A stretch of DNA of 64,000 bases from Prinsepia uniflora (lineage: Eukaryota; Streptophyta; Magnoliopsida; Rosales; Rosaceae): NCBI GenBank assembly GCA_032719365.1, contig CM064872.1:73038752-73102751 (forward strand), in the 5' to 3' direction. This document shows, piece after piece, positions 1-12,521 of this stretch. Numbering within the stretch: position 1 is the first letter of the stretch; the number at the start of each line of letters is the position of its first letter. The notes under the pieces are model-generated. The model did not search any database. It saw only the letters and a program-made list of their open reading frames with translations, and was not told where the DNA came from. The position numbers and the translations under genes were made by a program.

Positions 1-1370
1 AAAGACATGTATAACAGTACAGATGAAATGTTTATACATATAAATAAACAAGGGAATTTTTCTAGGGAAAAGTATCCTATATGGAAGAGCAAGCATTGCT
101 TATATCAAAATATACCAGAATAATAGAAACGAGAACAGGGCAATATAACTTAAGACCAGAATCCACCCAATTAGGCATCACAAGAACATTTTCCGATGCA
201 TAACCAATTTGCAAACTAACATATTGTCAAAAAATTTCATCAGGTGCTCAATATTATACATGCAGAGCAGTGAACACTGATTCCACTAAGAGACATTAAA
301 CATAATGCTACGGTGCATCAACTGCTATCTACAATCTTAGTTATTATTTAATATATAACCAATAGGTTCCTCACACTACCCTTTCTACTCGTGCGAACCA
401 CACTGGCCATCCTCATAGTTTCTACCGATCCATCTGCATAAAATATCAAGAGTGGAATTTGTGATAAATTTCAATTGAACCAAACAACAAAAGGTTTCAA
501 GAGCCAACACATTGTACCTTCAAACCCATAATAAAGATTATGAGTTTTTGAGAGGTAAAAACTCCAGCTCACAAAGCTTTCTCTTTTACAGTGACTCAAA
601 AGAACGAAAAATTCAAAATGTATTTTCTGCTATCTTGCCTTTTCAATATGAGGCTTCATTGAGAAAAATAACTATCATTGAAAAAAAGCTCCATGAAGTG
701 CCATTTTTGCAACTGATGAAAAGGATGCATCAAAGAAGTTTTTACATACTACTGGGAGGAAGACACCTCTAAATCTAAAGAGAGAAAAAGAAGCATATGT
801 GAACAACCAGGGCACAACTGTATAAGATTTTTGCACCATCAAGTAAACAGTTAACAGCTGTCTTGGGTGACCAAAAAATTAAAAAACCAAGTTACAAACA
901 AATCGAAAATACAATCTTTGCAGCAGGATTGCTTTACGAACCAAGTTACCAACATACAATCTTCGTATAAGATTTTTTGCCGCCGATTGAAACTAAGTAC
1001 GTAAAAAAAAAATCTACGAATAACAAGGAAACTAAACCTTTCTTCCTTCTTCCTAGAGTTAATGATCAATCGATAACCTTATCCATTCGTATTACACAGA
1101 AAACGTCTAAACACGAAACGAAATCAAAACAAATCGCGCAGAAAACGAAATAGATAATCTATCAATGAATGAATAAGGAGAACAACGAAATTGAGAAAGA
1201 GGCACACCTTTGGGGTTTTGGGCTTCCTAGAGTTTTTCTAATGGGGATAAGAAATAGAGATTAAGAAGCCAAGCCCTCAACTCAGACGGCGCCAAGGTTT
1301 AGGTTTTCTTTCTCGCTATAAAAGCCCTCTCTGACGTCTCCTCAGCATCCGATGGTCACTAAACTACCTC
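1..1370. other. Unassigned AT-rich flank; possible minus-strand 5' leader
   Basis: No convincing coding region is visible. Read on the minus strand, about 1360 to 1200 looks like the start of a transcription unit: a pyrimidine-rich leader with an AAACCTAAACC stretch, then a plausible splice donor near 1207, and a plausible acceptor (TTTTATGCAG) near 430 followed by a 22-codon open frame (348-416, minus). If real, the gene continues beyond base 1. Nothing in the frame is recognised, so this is only a suggestion. Confidence 0.2.
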
Positions 1371-1762
1371 CCTAGAACGAGGACCCTGTATCGATCGGAA
1401 TTCACACCCATCCTAGAACGAGGACCCCGTATCCAGCAACCCAACCTCAGTATCAAGCTTCGATCCGGTTCCGCCCCGTCTCCCTATCTGGGTTTTTCTG
1501 TTTTTCTCCTGGTTAGGACCCAATTGTCCCACATTGGACTCCCTTCCCTTTGAGCTAGCTTTAGGGGAAGTTCTACCATTGGGTTCTTAACACAATCTCA
1601 CTCACTTTGTCGAGGAATTCACTCCCGATCCGATTCTGCCTCCATCTCCATTCTGCGACCTTGAACCCATGATGGTCGATCGGAATTCACTCCCACCCTA
1701 GAACGAGGACACCGTATCCAGCAACCCAACCTAAGTATCGACCTTTGATCCGGTTTTGCATC
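1371..1762. repeat. Imperfect direct repeat, about 80 bp, upstream of HACL
   Basis: A segment containing CCTAGAACGAGGAC, CCGTATCCAGCAACCCAACC and GATCCGGTT occurs at about 1390-1475 and again at about 1675-1757. An extra partial copy of its first part lies near 1371. Between the copies is a stretch resembling retrotransposon LTR sequence (TCCCACATTGGACTC, GAGCTAGCTTT). The spacing could mean a small decayed LTR element in the HACL upstream region, but no target duplication was found. Confidence 0.5.
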
Positions 1763-2171
1763 GATGTGAGCAACTCACAAGTATCGAGCTTCGATGTGGG
1801 CTTCGATGTGAGCTTCGCTCCTCCAATTTTCTGCCCTTCATTGCTCTTCCCACTGTGCACTAAACCCACCCATTTACCTTCCGTTGCCTCTAAGTCCGAG
1901 ATGCTTAGTTCTTTACAACCCATCATTTTCCCCTGCTTTCCATCTTGGCCGAAGATCAATATTGAAGCGCTCAGATCATTTCTTACGCATTGGTCCGCAC
2001 CTGGTCCGCATGGAACCCGTCCGCGCCTGTGCCGATTTGCGATTAAATTGGATAAAGCTACGGCACGTTGACACCCATTTAGCGTTTATTTAAATATACG
2101 CAAAATGCAAACATACCGCTTCCAAACTCACATTCATTTCCTCCAAACCAGAAGCTCAACAATCACTTCCT

Positions 2172-5100
2172 ATGGCTGACTCATCACACCCCAAACCCAA
2201 CCCAGCCCTACTCGATGGCAACCAGCTGATTGCCAAGGCCCTGGCCCGGTTCGGCGTGGACCGCATGTTCGGCGTCGTGGGCATCCCTGTGACATCGCTT
2301 GCAAACCGAGCGGTCTCGCTTGGAGTCAGATTTATCGCCTTCCACAACGAGCAGTCGGCAGGTTACGCGGCCTCCGCCTACGGTTATCTGACGGGTCGAC
2401 CCGGGGTGCTCCTCACGGTATCGGGCCCTGGATGCGTCCATGGGCTTGCAGGACTTTCCAACGCCATGGCCAATGCTTGGCCCATGGTGATGATCTCCGG
2501 CTCGTGTGATCAGAAAGATTTCGGCCGCGGCGATTTCCAAGAGCTTGATCAGATCGCTGCGGTGAAACCCTTTTCGAAATTCTCTGTCAAAGCTAAATCG
2601 ATTGAAGAAATACCTGAATGTGTCTTTCGGGCTCTTGCTGCAGCCAATTCGGGGCGACCCGGTGGGTGCTATTTGGATTTCCCGTCGGATGTTTTGCACC
2701 AGACCATTCCCGAGTTGGAGGCTGAGAGCTTATTGACTGCTACCGAGAGATTTCGAGAGTCAGAAAAGGCTGTGATTGTGCAGAATTCGCAGATTGAAGA
2801 AGCCGTTTCGCTACTTCGACACGCCCAGAGGCCTTTGATTGTGTTTGGGAAAGGAGCGGCATTTTCGAGAGCCGAGAGTGAGTTGGGTAAACTCGTGGAG
2901 AGGAGTGGAATCCCATTCCTGCCTACTCCGATGGGAAAGGGGTTGTTGCCCGACACTCATGACCTGGCTGCCACGGCGGCGCGGTCTCTGGCAATCGGGA
3001 AATGTGACGTGGCTCTTGTTATTGGTGCGAGGCTTAATTGGCTTTTGCACTTTGGTGAGCCGCCCAAGTGGTCCAAAGACGTCAAGTTCATTTTGGTTGA
3101 TGTTGATAAGGAAGAGATTGAGCTGAGAAAACCCCATTTGGGTTTGGTGGGAGATGCCAAGTTGGTGTTGGAAAAGATCAATAAGGAGATCAAGGATGAC
3201 CCTTTTTGTTTAGGGAAGTCCCATTCATGGGTTGAAGCCATATCGAATAAGGCCAAGGACAATGTTGTGAAAATGGAGGCTCAGTTGGCTAAGGAAGTTG
3301 TGCCGTTTAATTTCTTGACGCCAATGAAAATCATTAGAGATGCAATTTCGTGCTTGGGGAGCCCTGCTCCTATAATAGTTTCTGAAGGGGCTAACACTAT
3401 GGATGTGGGTCGGTCTGTGTTGGTTCAGATGGAGCCAAGGACCCGGTTGGATGCCGGGACTTGGGGAACTATGGGGGTCGGTCTGGGTTACTGCATTGCG
3501 GCTGCTGTGGCTTCTCCTGACCGGCTAGTAGTTGCGGTGGAAGGGGACTCTGGATTCGGGTTCAGTGCAATGGAAGTGGAGGTATTATCTCTCACCTGTT
3601 GGTTTTTATAACATAGGTTAATGCTAGTTCATTATGATAACTTGTTTGCTAGTGTTTTTCTGATAACCTTATTACTTTAGTAGCATAACTTGTTACAAAA
3701 GAAAGTACACTGGTTGTTTTAATTGTAAGTTTGTCAGTTCTAATGGATGCTCTATAGAGTTTTTGGGACTTAAGATGATTCATTTCAAAAACATAAATTA
3801 AATTGAAGGAAAAAAGAGAAAAGACGAAAGAGTGGTGATAGAGGTCAGGGAGAATGTGAGAAATTTATGTTGTGAACAAACAGTTTAAAAGTAATTTCTA
3901 ACTTTTAGAAAGTTAAAGTCAAAACCTGGCCATTTCATGTTTTTGAGAATAATAGTGCATTGGAAGATAAAAGAAGTTAAGATGTGAATTGGAAAAAAAA
4001 AAAAAAAAAAAAAAGAAAAAAAAAGAGAGATTTCATGTTGAGAAAGAAAAAACTCGTAACTGGCTTCATCTCACCATGTTGAGAATACAAGCAGATTGGA
4101 AAAAAAATGCATATCATTAATTTTCAAATAAAGCTTATACAAGAACCCTTAGCTCTTAATAGGGGAAAAAATGAAAAGGGAAGGTTGTAAAGACAATAGA
4201 AATTTTTCTTTGAATAAGATTAAAATGCTATGGAAGAGGGAAGGTTTTGTATGGTGCTTATTTATTCCATAAGGTTATGCGGACTTTTGTTTTTGTTGAT
4301 TTATATTTTATTATGGAGACATAGGATAGGGCTTTAGATTTCTAGCCAGCTTAAGTAAGGGTGGGATTGTAGGAGGGGGACATCTTAATTCATAGTAGAG
4401 AGCTAGAAATTAAGAAATAGCCAGTTCAGGTGAGGGTGGAGCCATGAGAAATGGGCATGAGAGATGACAGCTGGTACTAAGAAATGAGCTGGGTTATTCT
4501 CGGGAGGTGGAAGAAGTTAGTCCGTGCGAGGACTACCTGGATTGTGGGGAGAGGTGGAAGGTGTTGGTGGTCTTTGAGGGGACTAGATATACAGATTTTA
4601 GTCTCAAATCACTATTCATTAGTAAGGATTTTATTCAGAATTTGACAGGGGCCATGACCCCTTTTAGTCTCTGAATAAAGTTTTCCATGGGTTTTCCTTT
4701 GTATTAGAAACATCTAAATTCGTTACTAAGACAGCTTAAGCATTTATACTTTGGCTGCTTATGTGGTGATCTTGCCAAATAGAGTTAGTTTGTATTATTG
4801 AATTTCCTATGTATCTGTCCTTTTCACTTAATGTTAGAACTACAGTTTAAGACGTGAAAAAATAGGAGAAATTTTCTATTTTTACTCTTAATTATTTTGT
4901 GATAGAAAATGGTAGGCAGCAACTTGTAAGGGCTGTTCTTTGTTTTTGGGTCTCGTTTCTGGTAGAACTGCAGATTAAAGAGGCATAGTCCCTGGGTGAA
5001 AAATTTCAAAGTTTGTCTGCTCTCCGGCTCTCTAGATTAAATGATGAGGACATCGTTGACAAACCATTTAGGGTTTATCTGCAGAAGAAAAGGAAGAACA

Positions 5101-6870
5101 GACCAACTAATTCAATCATGTGTTTGTGGTCGAATTAGATTAATCTGTTTCTAAGCAGTTTTCCAATAACTTTCAATTTCTGTTTTAAGTAGGAGTAGAC
5201 ATGTTTCCATGTTCTACTAGGATCAGGTTCAGTATTTCTAGTTTGTTTAGTTTCCTGTAAATATCCCATTGTTTTTCAATGGAAGGGGATGCATTGATTA
5301 GTATAAGTTTTCTGAGAATTATTTCCTGTGAAAGGACTTCTTTGGTGCGAAACCAAGTTTTGGTGTGAAGCCAATTTCGGGTGTGACGCCCCTGAAGTGA
5401 ATCTAGGCCGTGTCTTTTAAGTTTTATGCTTGTGTTTTTCACGAGGACATCATTGACAAACCCTATAAGTCTTGCCAACGGAAGAGAGGAAAAAACAGAC
5501 CTCCTAATTCAACCGTATCTTTATGGTTGAATTAGACTTTCTGGATTTACCGCTTTCTTTATTTCTGTTTTAATTAGGAGTAGACATGTTTCCACGTTCT
5601 ACTAGGATTAGTTTATTTTTCTGTTTTAATTAGGAATAGGCATGTTTCTATGTTCTACTAGGATTAGGATGTTCTTTCAATTCCAGTTCAATTAAGGACT
5701 TCTAGTTTGTTTAGTTTCCTATAAATACGCCATTGTTTTTTAATGGAAGGTTATGCTTTTTATGAATAAAAGTCCGAGAACTATTTCCTGCGAAAGGACT
5801 GTTTTGGTGCAAAAACAAGTTTTTGTGTGAAGCCAATTTCAGGTTTGAAGCACCTGGAGTGAATCTAGACCTATCCTTTTAAGTTTTATGCTTGTGTTCC
5901 TAAAGTTTGCTTCGGCTAATTTTCTATTTCCTACTTTTCTGTTCTATCCTACGTCAGTTTTCTAGAGTTTGCTTCTCTATCCTACATCATTAAAATGTTG
6001 GATTTACTATGGGGTAGAATAGAAGGTTATTGCCTTTTAAGGTTTTGGCTTGTAGTAGGAAAACAAAATTCCATGATTTGGCACTTCAGTTTTCCCAAGT
6101 AATGCCATCTTCTCCAAATTTTTGTATAAGCTTGGGCATATTTTTGGGTGAGGAATGTTGGTAATTTCTTGGGTTCCAATTTTTAACAGAAGTTTATAGG
6201 TTGTCTTCTGTATAATCAGTAAAAGGGAAAACAAGTTGGATGAGAAGTTTGAACTGCACACTTTATTAAACTCTTCTATCATTTGAATTCGCTTGTAATG
6301 GTTATATACTATAGACGGCTTGTATTAACGAGGTCAGTTTAAGGGCTAAGGCGCTATTATGTTAGCAGTTTAAGGTTCTCACATGATTGTCGATGTCACC
6401 ACCTTTTCTGGATGCAAAAACCTTTCTTTGTTTAGTCATTTTTCTCAATTGATAATATTTTAGTGCCTTCTCTTTCTGTTTTGGGTGGAAGCATGTGTGT
6501 ACTTTTCTTGGCTTCCCTAGAGACTATTTCATTGGTGTTTGCTCGACTTGTGCAGACATTGGTTCGGTACCAGTTGCCTGTTGTTGTGATAGTGTTTAAC
6601 AACGGTGGTGTATATGGCGGTGATCGAAGAAACCCAGATGAAATTAGTGGACCTTACAAAGACGACCCTGCTCCCACTGCTTTTGTTCCTGCAGCAGGTT
6701 ATCACACTCTTATTGAAGCTTTTGGCGGCAAAGGTTATCTTGTGGGGACACCAGAAGAACTCAAGTCTGCCCTTTCGGAAGCCTTCTCTACACGAAAACC
6801 AGCTGTCGTAAATGTAATAATTGATCCTTATGCTGGTTCAGAGAGTGGAAGGCTTCAACACAAGAACTGA
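2172..6870 (+). CDS. HACL: 2-hydroxyacyl-CoA lyase / oxalyl-CoA decarboxylase (ThDP-dependent)
   Basis: Two exons, 2172-3581 and 6556-6870, joined in phase 0, give 574 aa, close to the plant family's usual length. Splice sites are GAG|GTATTA and TTGTGCAG|ACA. The enzyme cleaves 2-hydroxyacyl-CoA or decarboxylates oxalyl-CoA with thiamine diphosphate; plant members act in oxalate or 2-hydroxy fatty acid breakdown. The N-terminal ThDP domain holds the catalytic glutamate in FHNEQSAGYA (E60). A central domain follows. The C-terminal ThDP/Mg motif begins with GDSGFGFS (458-465) and ends at NN (485-486), so the 2974-bp intron interrupts the cofactor-binding motif. The C-terminus LQHKN is not a classical peroxisomal SKL signal, so location is uncertain. 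Exon 1 is GC-rich compared with its surroundings. No lesion is seen in either exon. The start is the first ATG of the long frame. Confidence 0.93.
3582..6555 (+). other. Long HACL intron carrying repeats
   Basis: This 2974-bp intron splits the ThDP-binding motif. It holds a poly(A) tract with interruptions (about 3993-4026) and the tandem LTR-like repeat pair listed separately. No other coding segment is seen. Its ends follow the GT-AG rule. Confidence 0.85.
5043..5905. repeat. Tandem pair of LTR-like repeats in HACL intron
   Basis: Two diverged direct copies lie head to tail, about 5043-5438 and 5440-5905. Both start with GAGGACATC(A/G)TTGACAAACC and share TAGGAGTAGACATGTTTCC, TAGTTTGTTTAGTTTCCT and TTTTAAGTTTTATGCTTGTG. 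The second copy has TATAAATA and then GAATAAAAG, arranged like the promoter and polyadenylation signals of a retrotransposon LTR. It also has an internal duplication of the TAGGA(G/A)TAG(A/G)CATGTTTC block. They could be two solo LTRs or the LTR pair of a very short element; no clear target duplication was found. Confidence 0.5.
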
Positions 6871-8000
6871 GGTAGGCCTATGCCTTCTGCGCCGATGCAT
6901 CTTCATATGCTCATTTTCTTCCTGCAAAGCTTCTTCCATATGAATAATTATAAACTTTCATGATTTTCGATTTTGTTTGGATTGTATACATACATGTGCA
7001 ACATACAATCACCGCTTTCTTCTTTGGATGGTGAGTTGCTCTTTGTTTTAATGGTAAAGATGGTGAATGTATGTTATACATGCATACAGTCAAAATTGAG
7101 TTTCATGAGCACATCCGAGTCATCATAGACACGAATTGAACTCATTGCACAGTTTCGTAAGGTATGTAGATGAAAGAGATTTTGAATTCTGTCTTGACTC
7201 AAGGGACCAACCATTTCTCTGTTTATAATACTGTGGCGTACATATCTGGGGCAATGGTTTGAATCTATATAGCATATGTTTTTTTTTTTGGCAATTAAGC
7301 ATATTATTAAATTGAACAAACAAATATAGAGATTTGAAGGTCCAACAACATAAATAGCTTAAGAAGACAAATAAAATGTAGATGGTCTAACAAGATTCAT
7401 AAGCAAAAAATAAACACAAAATAATAAATAATAGAAAACTTAATAGAGACTTTAGATCTGAAAATTAGAGAAACTCGACATTTTCAACAGTTGCTACAGC
7501 CCGTAGAGCATTTTAAAACCTACCACCATCAAAAAACAAGGAAGGTGAAACTGAAGAATCATTCGGAAAATGAGGGTGAACAAGTTACCCTGTGTAGAAC
7601 GTTTTCATAATTCATTCAAGAGGTGTATTAAGCACTTTAAAAGTGACTCATAACCACAACCTAATGAAGAAGGATGAGAGACTTGATGTTTTGTAGATGA
7701 AACTTGATAAACACATATCTGGAGAAACATCAAAATTCACCAACAATGGTGAAGCAAGAACCTCCACTAAAGGAGGAGCCAAGATAGATGCCACAGAGAG
7801 AAAAGAGCTGTAAACAAAGACCATGGCTACCATGGGAAAAAGAAAAAAGAGTAGACTGATGGGAGAGGCAGATGTGAAAGCGGAGGGAAGAAGAGAATGA
7901 GGAAGAGAGAAATAGGAGAAAGAGGGAGGGAAAAGAAGTTGAAGAGGCGATTTTGGTTCCTGCAAAATGTGATAAACCCAACCTTTCACTATATCATCTG
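6871..8000. other. HACL 3' flank and unassigned intergenic DNA
   Basis: The HACL 3' untranslated region probably runs through the first few hundred bases. From about 7640 to 7930 the plus strand is purine-rich. The open frame opposite it on the minus strand is low-complexity and hydrophobic and resembles no family I know. No gene is supported here. Confidence 0.4.
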
Positions 8001-8009
8001 AAGGCCCAC

Positions 8010-10561
8010 TCAGATTATGGGACCAGTTCTTATTTTCAATATGTATTGTTTTGGTTCATGCTATAATGTTGTAGATGAGATGTAAGGAGTGATTTCCTTC
8101 TTCTGTTGTATTTAGTCTCTTGAGAACAAGTCACTGGATATGAATGATATAACATATTTCCTCTTTTCTCTCTTCTCTCTCTTTCTCTCTACCTTTGATC
8201 CTACCATTCGGTATCAGAGACCATCTGATGCCCAGGCCCCGCCATCCCTCTTCCATGGCGATGATGGATCGCTCCTTGTCAACAACCCTATCTTACTCCC
8301 AACTTTCTTCTCAGTTCTTCAATGTCTCCACTTGAGTCACTGAGTTGAGAACCCAGCAACATAGTCTCCGCTCCTCCATTACTACTATTGATGTACAAAA
8401 TGTGTCAATTTAGGGGACGAATATTGATTCACCACGTGTCCTTAAACAGACCTGCAAAAATAGGAACACTGATCGGTCAATCATAGGTAGGCACCAGTGT
8501 AGTACCAGCTTAAGGGTAATGGTAGGCACCGGTGTAGTACCAGTTTAAGGGTAATTCGACAGTAAAGTCAGTGGTGAGTCTGTGTGTAAGGAGTGAGTGG
8601 TGAATAGTAATTCGTAACGTGGTTGTGAACAGTAAATGCTTAGTTACCTTTATGGGAAAAAGTGAACTCATTTTGTATGAGTGTGATCTGTGCAATGAAT
8701 TTATTTCTCCGATGTGGAACAATGAGCATTCACTGTGAGAACGACACGTGGAATGTTGGGGTTGTCCACGTGTAAGGTTTGGCCAAGCCTTATTAGGGTT
8801 TGTCTGTCCGAGTGGGCTTAAGCTGAAGGTGTTGGGCATTAGGTCGGTTTAGGGTGATATGGTATCAACAGCTACCCTTTGCGATTCCCAGACCTCCTTA
8901 CAGGCTTCCTTGGAACTTCAAATCTTGGAGTTTCGGTCCACGTTCTTAGACCACCTCCGCTGTCTATTGGTAGGATCCTCACCCTCCGATGGGCCGTGTC
9001 CCACTTCCATGCCCAATTCCAATGGTTTCTCCCCTGAGCCAGCACCGAGTCTCGTTCAGGTGACCCAATTTCCTTCCTCAATTTTCCCCTATTGTTACCC
9101 CATTCATGTTGAACCCTATTCACCATGCCCGGTTACAAACACAATCCCACCGGTTGACGATTCCACCAAATGGCCACCATATTTGTACGCTTCCCTCATT
9201 TACGGGTGTTATACACCACCTCCATCACATCCACCCTTACCGCTCTCATCCCACCCACCTTCCCTGCCCTTCTCCCAACCACCAATCCCACACCCTACCC
9301 TCACTTCCAGCTTCTCTACCCATACCCCAACTGAACGCTTGGATATAATTGGACTCCCACGATGACCATGCTCTTCTTTTCAACTCCAACACTGCCCAGG
9401 CTGCATTGCTCCTCTCACAGCCACCCCACCAACACCAACCACAATCTGATTCCTCTTCTCCCATCAACCCCATGGAGTCACTGACACTCATGAATTCTTC
9501 AACCCACAGTTGCAAACTCTATGACGAGGACGAAACTTCGCCGACGCCTCCCCCTCTAGTCAACATCGAAAATTCTAGCTTCAACATCACCGCACACGAT
9601 GGTCGAAAGTGGCAGCCATGGAAGCTCAAGCTGAGCCGAGTGAAGATGAAGCCTCAACCACGGCACTCCGTCTTTGCCAGTCTCAGATTTTTCCTCTCCA
9701 CTACTCGCCCCTTCAATTGGCTCCTACTAAAGCGTCCTCTAGTATGTGTGCCCTCTGTTTGGAATCAAGCGGGTTTTTTCTTTTCGATGGGTCGCGTTTG
9801 TCATTGCCATCAAATCCATCGGCCAGCTCACTGTCTCTCCATTTAGGTATGCTAGAGCCCACTACAACGCTTGATTTTTCCTCTGTTGGACCAACATGGG
9901 TGACAACAGGACACGAGACTTCCTTCCTTGTTGACTGGTACTCCGGTATTTTCTTTCCCTTGGGTTAGTTCTCTAACTTGGCCGCCACTACTGCCGCCAC
10001 TACTTAATTGGTTTCGGTCTGCTTTTCTTGAGTCTAGTCTTATGCTCCTTTTATTTAATGGCCCTCCTTGGTGGTGTGATCACTGTGAACAAGCAATTGT
10101 GCCCAGGATTGCGTGAACGCTTATAATGGTCTTATTTGTTACCATGTGTGGAATAAGCGTGCATGGTCATGGTTCCTCTTTGAAGATTGATGCTAATTGT
10201 CTTCGTCTTCCATCGGGTTCTGTGGGTACCTTAGCAACTATTGCAGCCTCAATGCATGCTTATTGCCCGTTCCTTATGATCGTTGGATTCACAACGCCTT
10301 CATATCTGGTAGCTAGCTTTGCGTATCTGGTTAAGGGAAATCTGTCCCTCAGAGCCGCCACATCTTTTCTGAGCGGTAATTCTCTATCAATGTGCTCCAT
10401 ACTATTTTTTGGACTGTTGTCGTACTTGCTACTCCTTTATCTGCAAGTCTTATGGAATTGCAAGCCTGCCATCGTTTATCTCCTCCCCAATTTGGCTTGC
10501 AACTTGTGATTTTTGCTTTGCATCTCGCTCTCTCTCTCTCTCTACCTTTTGATCCTACCAA
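8010..10561 (+). mobile_element. Decayed LTR-retrotransposon-like region without polymerase
   Basis: Two sites resemble the initiator-Met tRNA primer-binding site TGGTATCAGAGC: CGGTATCAGAGA near 8209-8220 and TGGTATCAACAGC at 8860-8872. The first follows a pyrimidine tract ending CTTTGATCCTACCA (about 8206), and a similar tract ending TTTTGATCCTACCA recurs near 10560, as expected for LTR ends. A 40-bp direct repeat (GGTAGGCACC...GTAGTACCAG) lies at about 8486-8555. The interior has proline/serine-rich frames (about 8859-9846) but no protease, integrase or reverse transcriptase motif. A non-autonomous (LARD-type) element, possibly two superimposed, is the best guess. Confidence 0.35.
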
Positions 10562-10569
10562 AATACAGA

Positions 10570-12521
10570 AGAGGAGAAACGGCAATGGTTTTGTGGGGGG
10601 GAGGGGTACAAGTCAAAAAGTGCGAAGTTTTTATATAGCTTATGCTTTTGTGTTATGATTTTTATGGTTAGTCTATATAGTCATTTGTATTTTCTAAGGC
10701 CACTCAAAATGAGAGACTATATTTGGGGTTGTATTGGTGGTGTTGTATTTATGATGGATGTCGCTCAAAATGTAGCCTAAAAAACAATCTGCGCTAAATA
10801 GCATATTGCTCAGGACTATATTTATTAGAGTTGTATATGAGACTACATTTTTATTTTCTAGGATATCTTAAATATGTATTAAAATAAAATTTTCATTTAA
10901 ATTTGTTATCTTAATGTTTATTTATGTAAACTTTATTTTTTTTTCCCAAACATTTTAACCTAAAAAAATTTAAGTTCCGAAAAGATAAGATTTCATCATA
11001 TATAAACTGTTAGATAAGATCTTCTCATTTTATTCTTATTCATTAAATCAATAAAGAAAATATTTATAATGGAACAAAAATATTTCATATTTATTAAATA
11101 TTAAAGAAATAGTTACTTAGAAAAAATTACAACCACAAAATACAAGAGTGCTAAGTAATAACAATAAAGGAATTACAACAATAAAGGAAATTACAACTAT
11201 AAAGTAACATTACAACTATAAAGTAACAACTTCATAAACAAGTTTATGAAAAAAAAAGTCATCTGATGGTTGTTCGAGACGATAAACATCATCCCCAAAG
11301 TTCAAAGAATGTGCGGCCCATTTTTCTATAATATCATTTTGCTCTTGTCGAATCCACTCCCTCCTAGCAGGGGTTTCAATTTTTGAAATTTGAATGGACA
11401 TCATTTTTCTATCACTTTTGTTGGTCAATGCCTCTTTATAACCTTGAAAAGTGGTACTCAAATCTTTTGCATGGTCATTGAGATTATTCGTCTTACCCTT
11501 ACATTTTCTTTGCTCTTTAGTTTTTTTGTGTCCCATTAGGAGCTTTGGTGCATGCCTAGATGATGATTGTGGGACATCTTGAGACTCGTATTTTCATCAC
11601 CATTATTATCACCACCACCACCACCATCAACAACATCATCATCATCAAAAGACCTACGAACCGACCGATGAGACATATCATTGTTTGGTCTGATTCGCAT
11701 AGTCCACTTGGGGTGATTTTGCAACAATGATTAAGGGTGAAAGCTTTGTTTTCTTTGGTGACATATGAAAATTTAGCTTCTGCAATCTAATGATGTGTAG
11801 TAAAAAAAAAAGCAAAATTAATGGACATGAAGATAATGTAGAAATATACAACAACAAAAAGCAGGTTTCGACGCTTTATATGAGTGAGATGGTCACAAAG
11901 CGTGGTGCAATGTGGGTGGATGAGTGGCACTAATTTTTGAGGCTCTTCGGTTTTCTCGGTGATATGCATGATGACGTTCGAAAGAATTGTAAGAATTGTT
12001 GTTGTATACGTCCTCACATGATTTTATTGGATTGTGAATTTCCAATTGCAGTATCTTCACTAATTATCATATAAACTTGACATATAGGCATATCTTCTTT
12101 GATATTGAAATTCATTTCCCGCGAGAATTTGTTGATAATTAGTGGAAGAAATATGCGATTAAATAAATTTGCAAGCATACGTTTGAGATTTTTTTTTTTC
12201 AAAATTGCAGTATCTTCCCGTGAGGATTTTTTTTTTCAAAATAAATCATTTTTATAAATTTAAATTAATATTTTATTGTTTAAAATTATAGGTCCCATTT
12301 TAAATTTGACAGAAAAATAACAAATGAGTTAAAGTGTAACAATTTGAAAATATCAAGATGAAAATTATAACATTTAAAAATTTAAATATGAATATGTTAT
12401 AAGATATAAATTAGTAAAGGATAATTTGCCTTAAAAATAATAATAACTTTTATTATTATTTTCGCGGTCTTGATCATTTGAATTTCTCTTCAGATTTATT
12501 TCTCTTCAGGTTTCACTCAGT
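10570..12521. other. AT-rich intergenic region upstream of MKK6
   Basis: Mostly AT-rich DNA. It includes short repeats of TTACAACTATAAAGTAACA near 11190-11230, a transposase-associated fragment (separate entry) and a duplicated run of T then CAAAAT around 12190-12240. The last few hundred bases before 12522 are probably the original MKK6 promoter, now separated from its start codon by a solo LTR. Confidence 0.4.
11216..11727 (-). pseudogene. Fragment resembling a transposon-associated NAM-like/ORF1 protein
   Basis: Two adjacent minus-strand frames (11536-11727 and 11216-11536) could be read as one broken protein. They contain a poly-Asp/Gly stretch, a Lys-rich segment (KKTKEQRKCKGK) and a C-terminal part with ARREWIRQEQNDIIEKW. 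That order recalls the C-terminal part of plant proteins tied to PIF/Harbinger-type elements and their domesticated relatives (NAM-associated domain). The N-terminal DNA-binding part is missing. Identification is weak; it could also be chance open frames. Confidence 0.3.

Noticed and set aside
2208..3262. Several open frames antisense or out of frame to HACL exon 1
   Set aside because: They overlap a clearly conserved ThDP enzyme exon and have no recognisable domains; they are a by-product of its GC-rich coding sequence.
7648..7989. 113-codon hydrophobic minus-strand frame
   Set aside because: It is the complement of a purine-rich stretch, low in complexity, with no homologue I recognise.
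8859..9846. Proline-rich frames suggesting an extensin-like gene
   Set aside because: No signal peptide or repeated SPPPP motif, and the surrounding LTR-like signals make transposon debris likelier.
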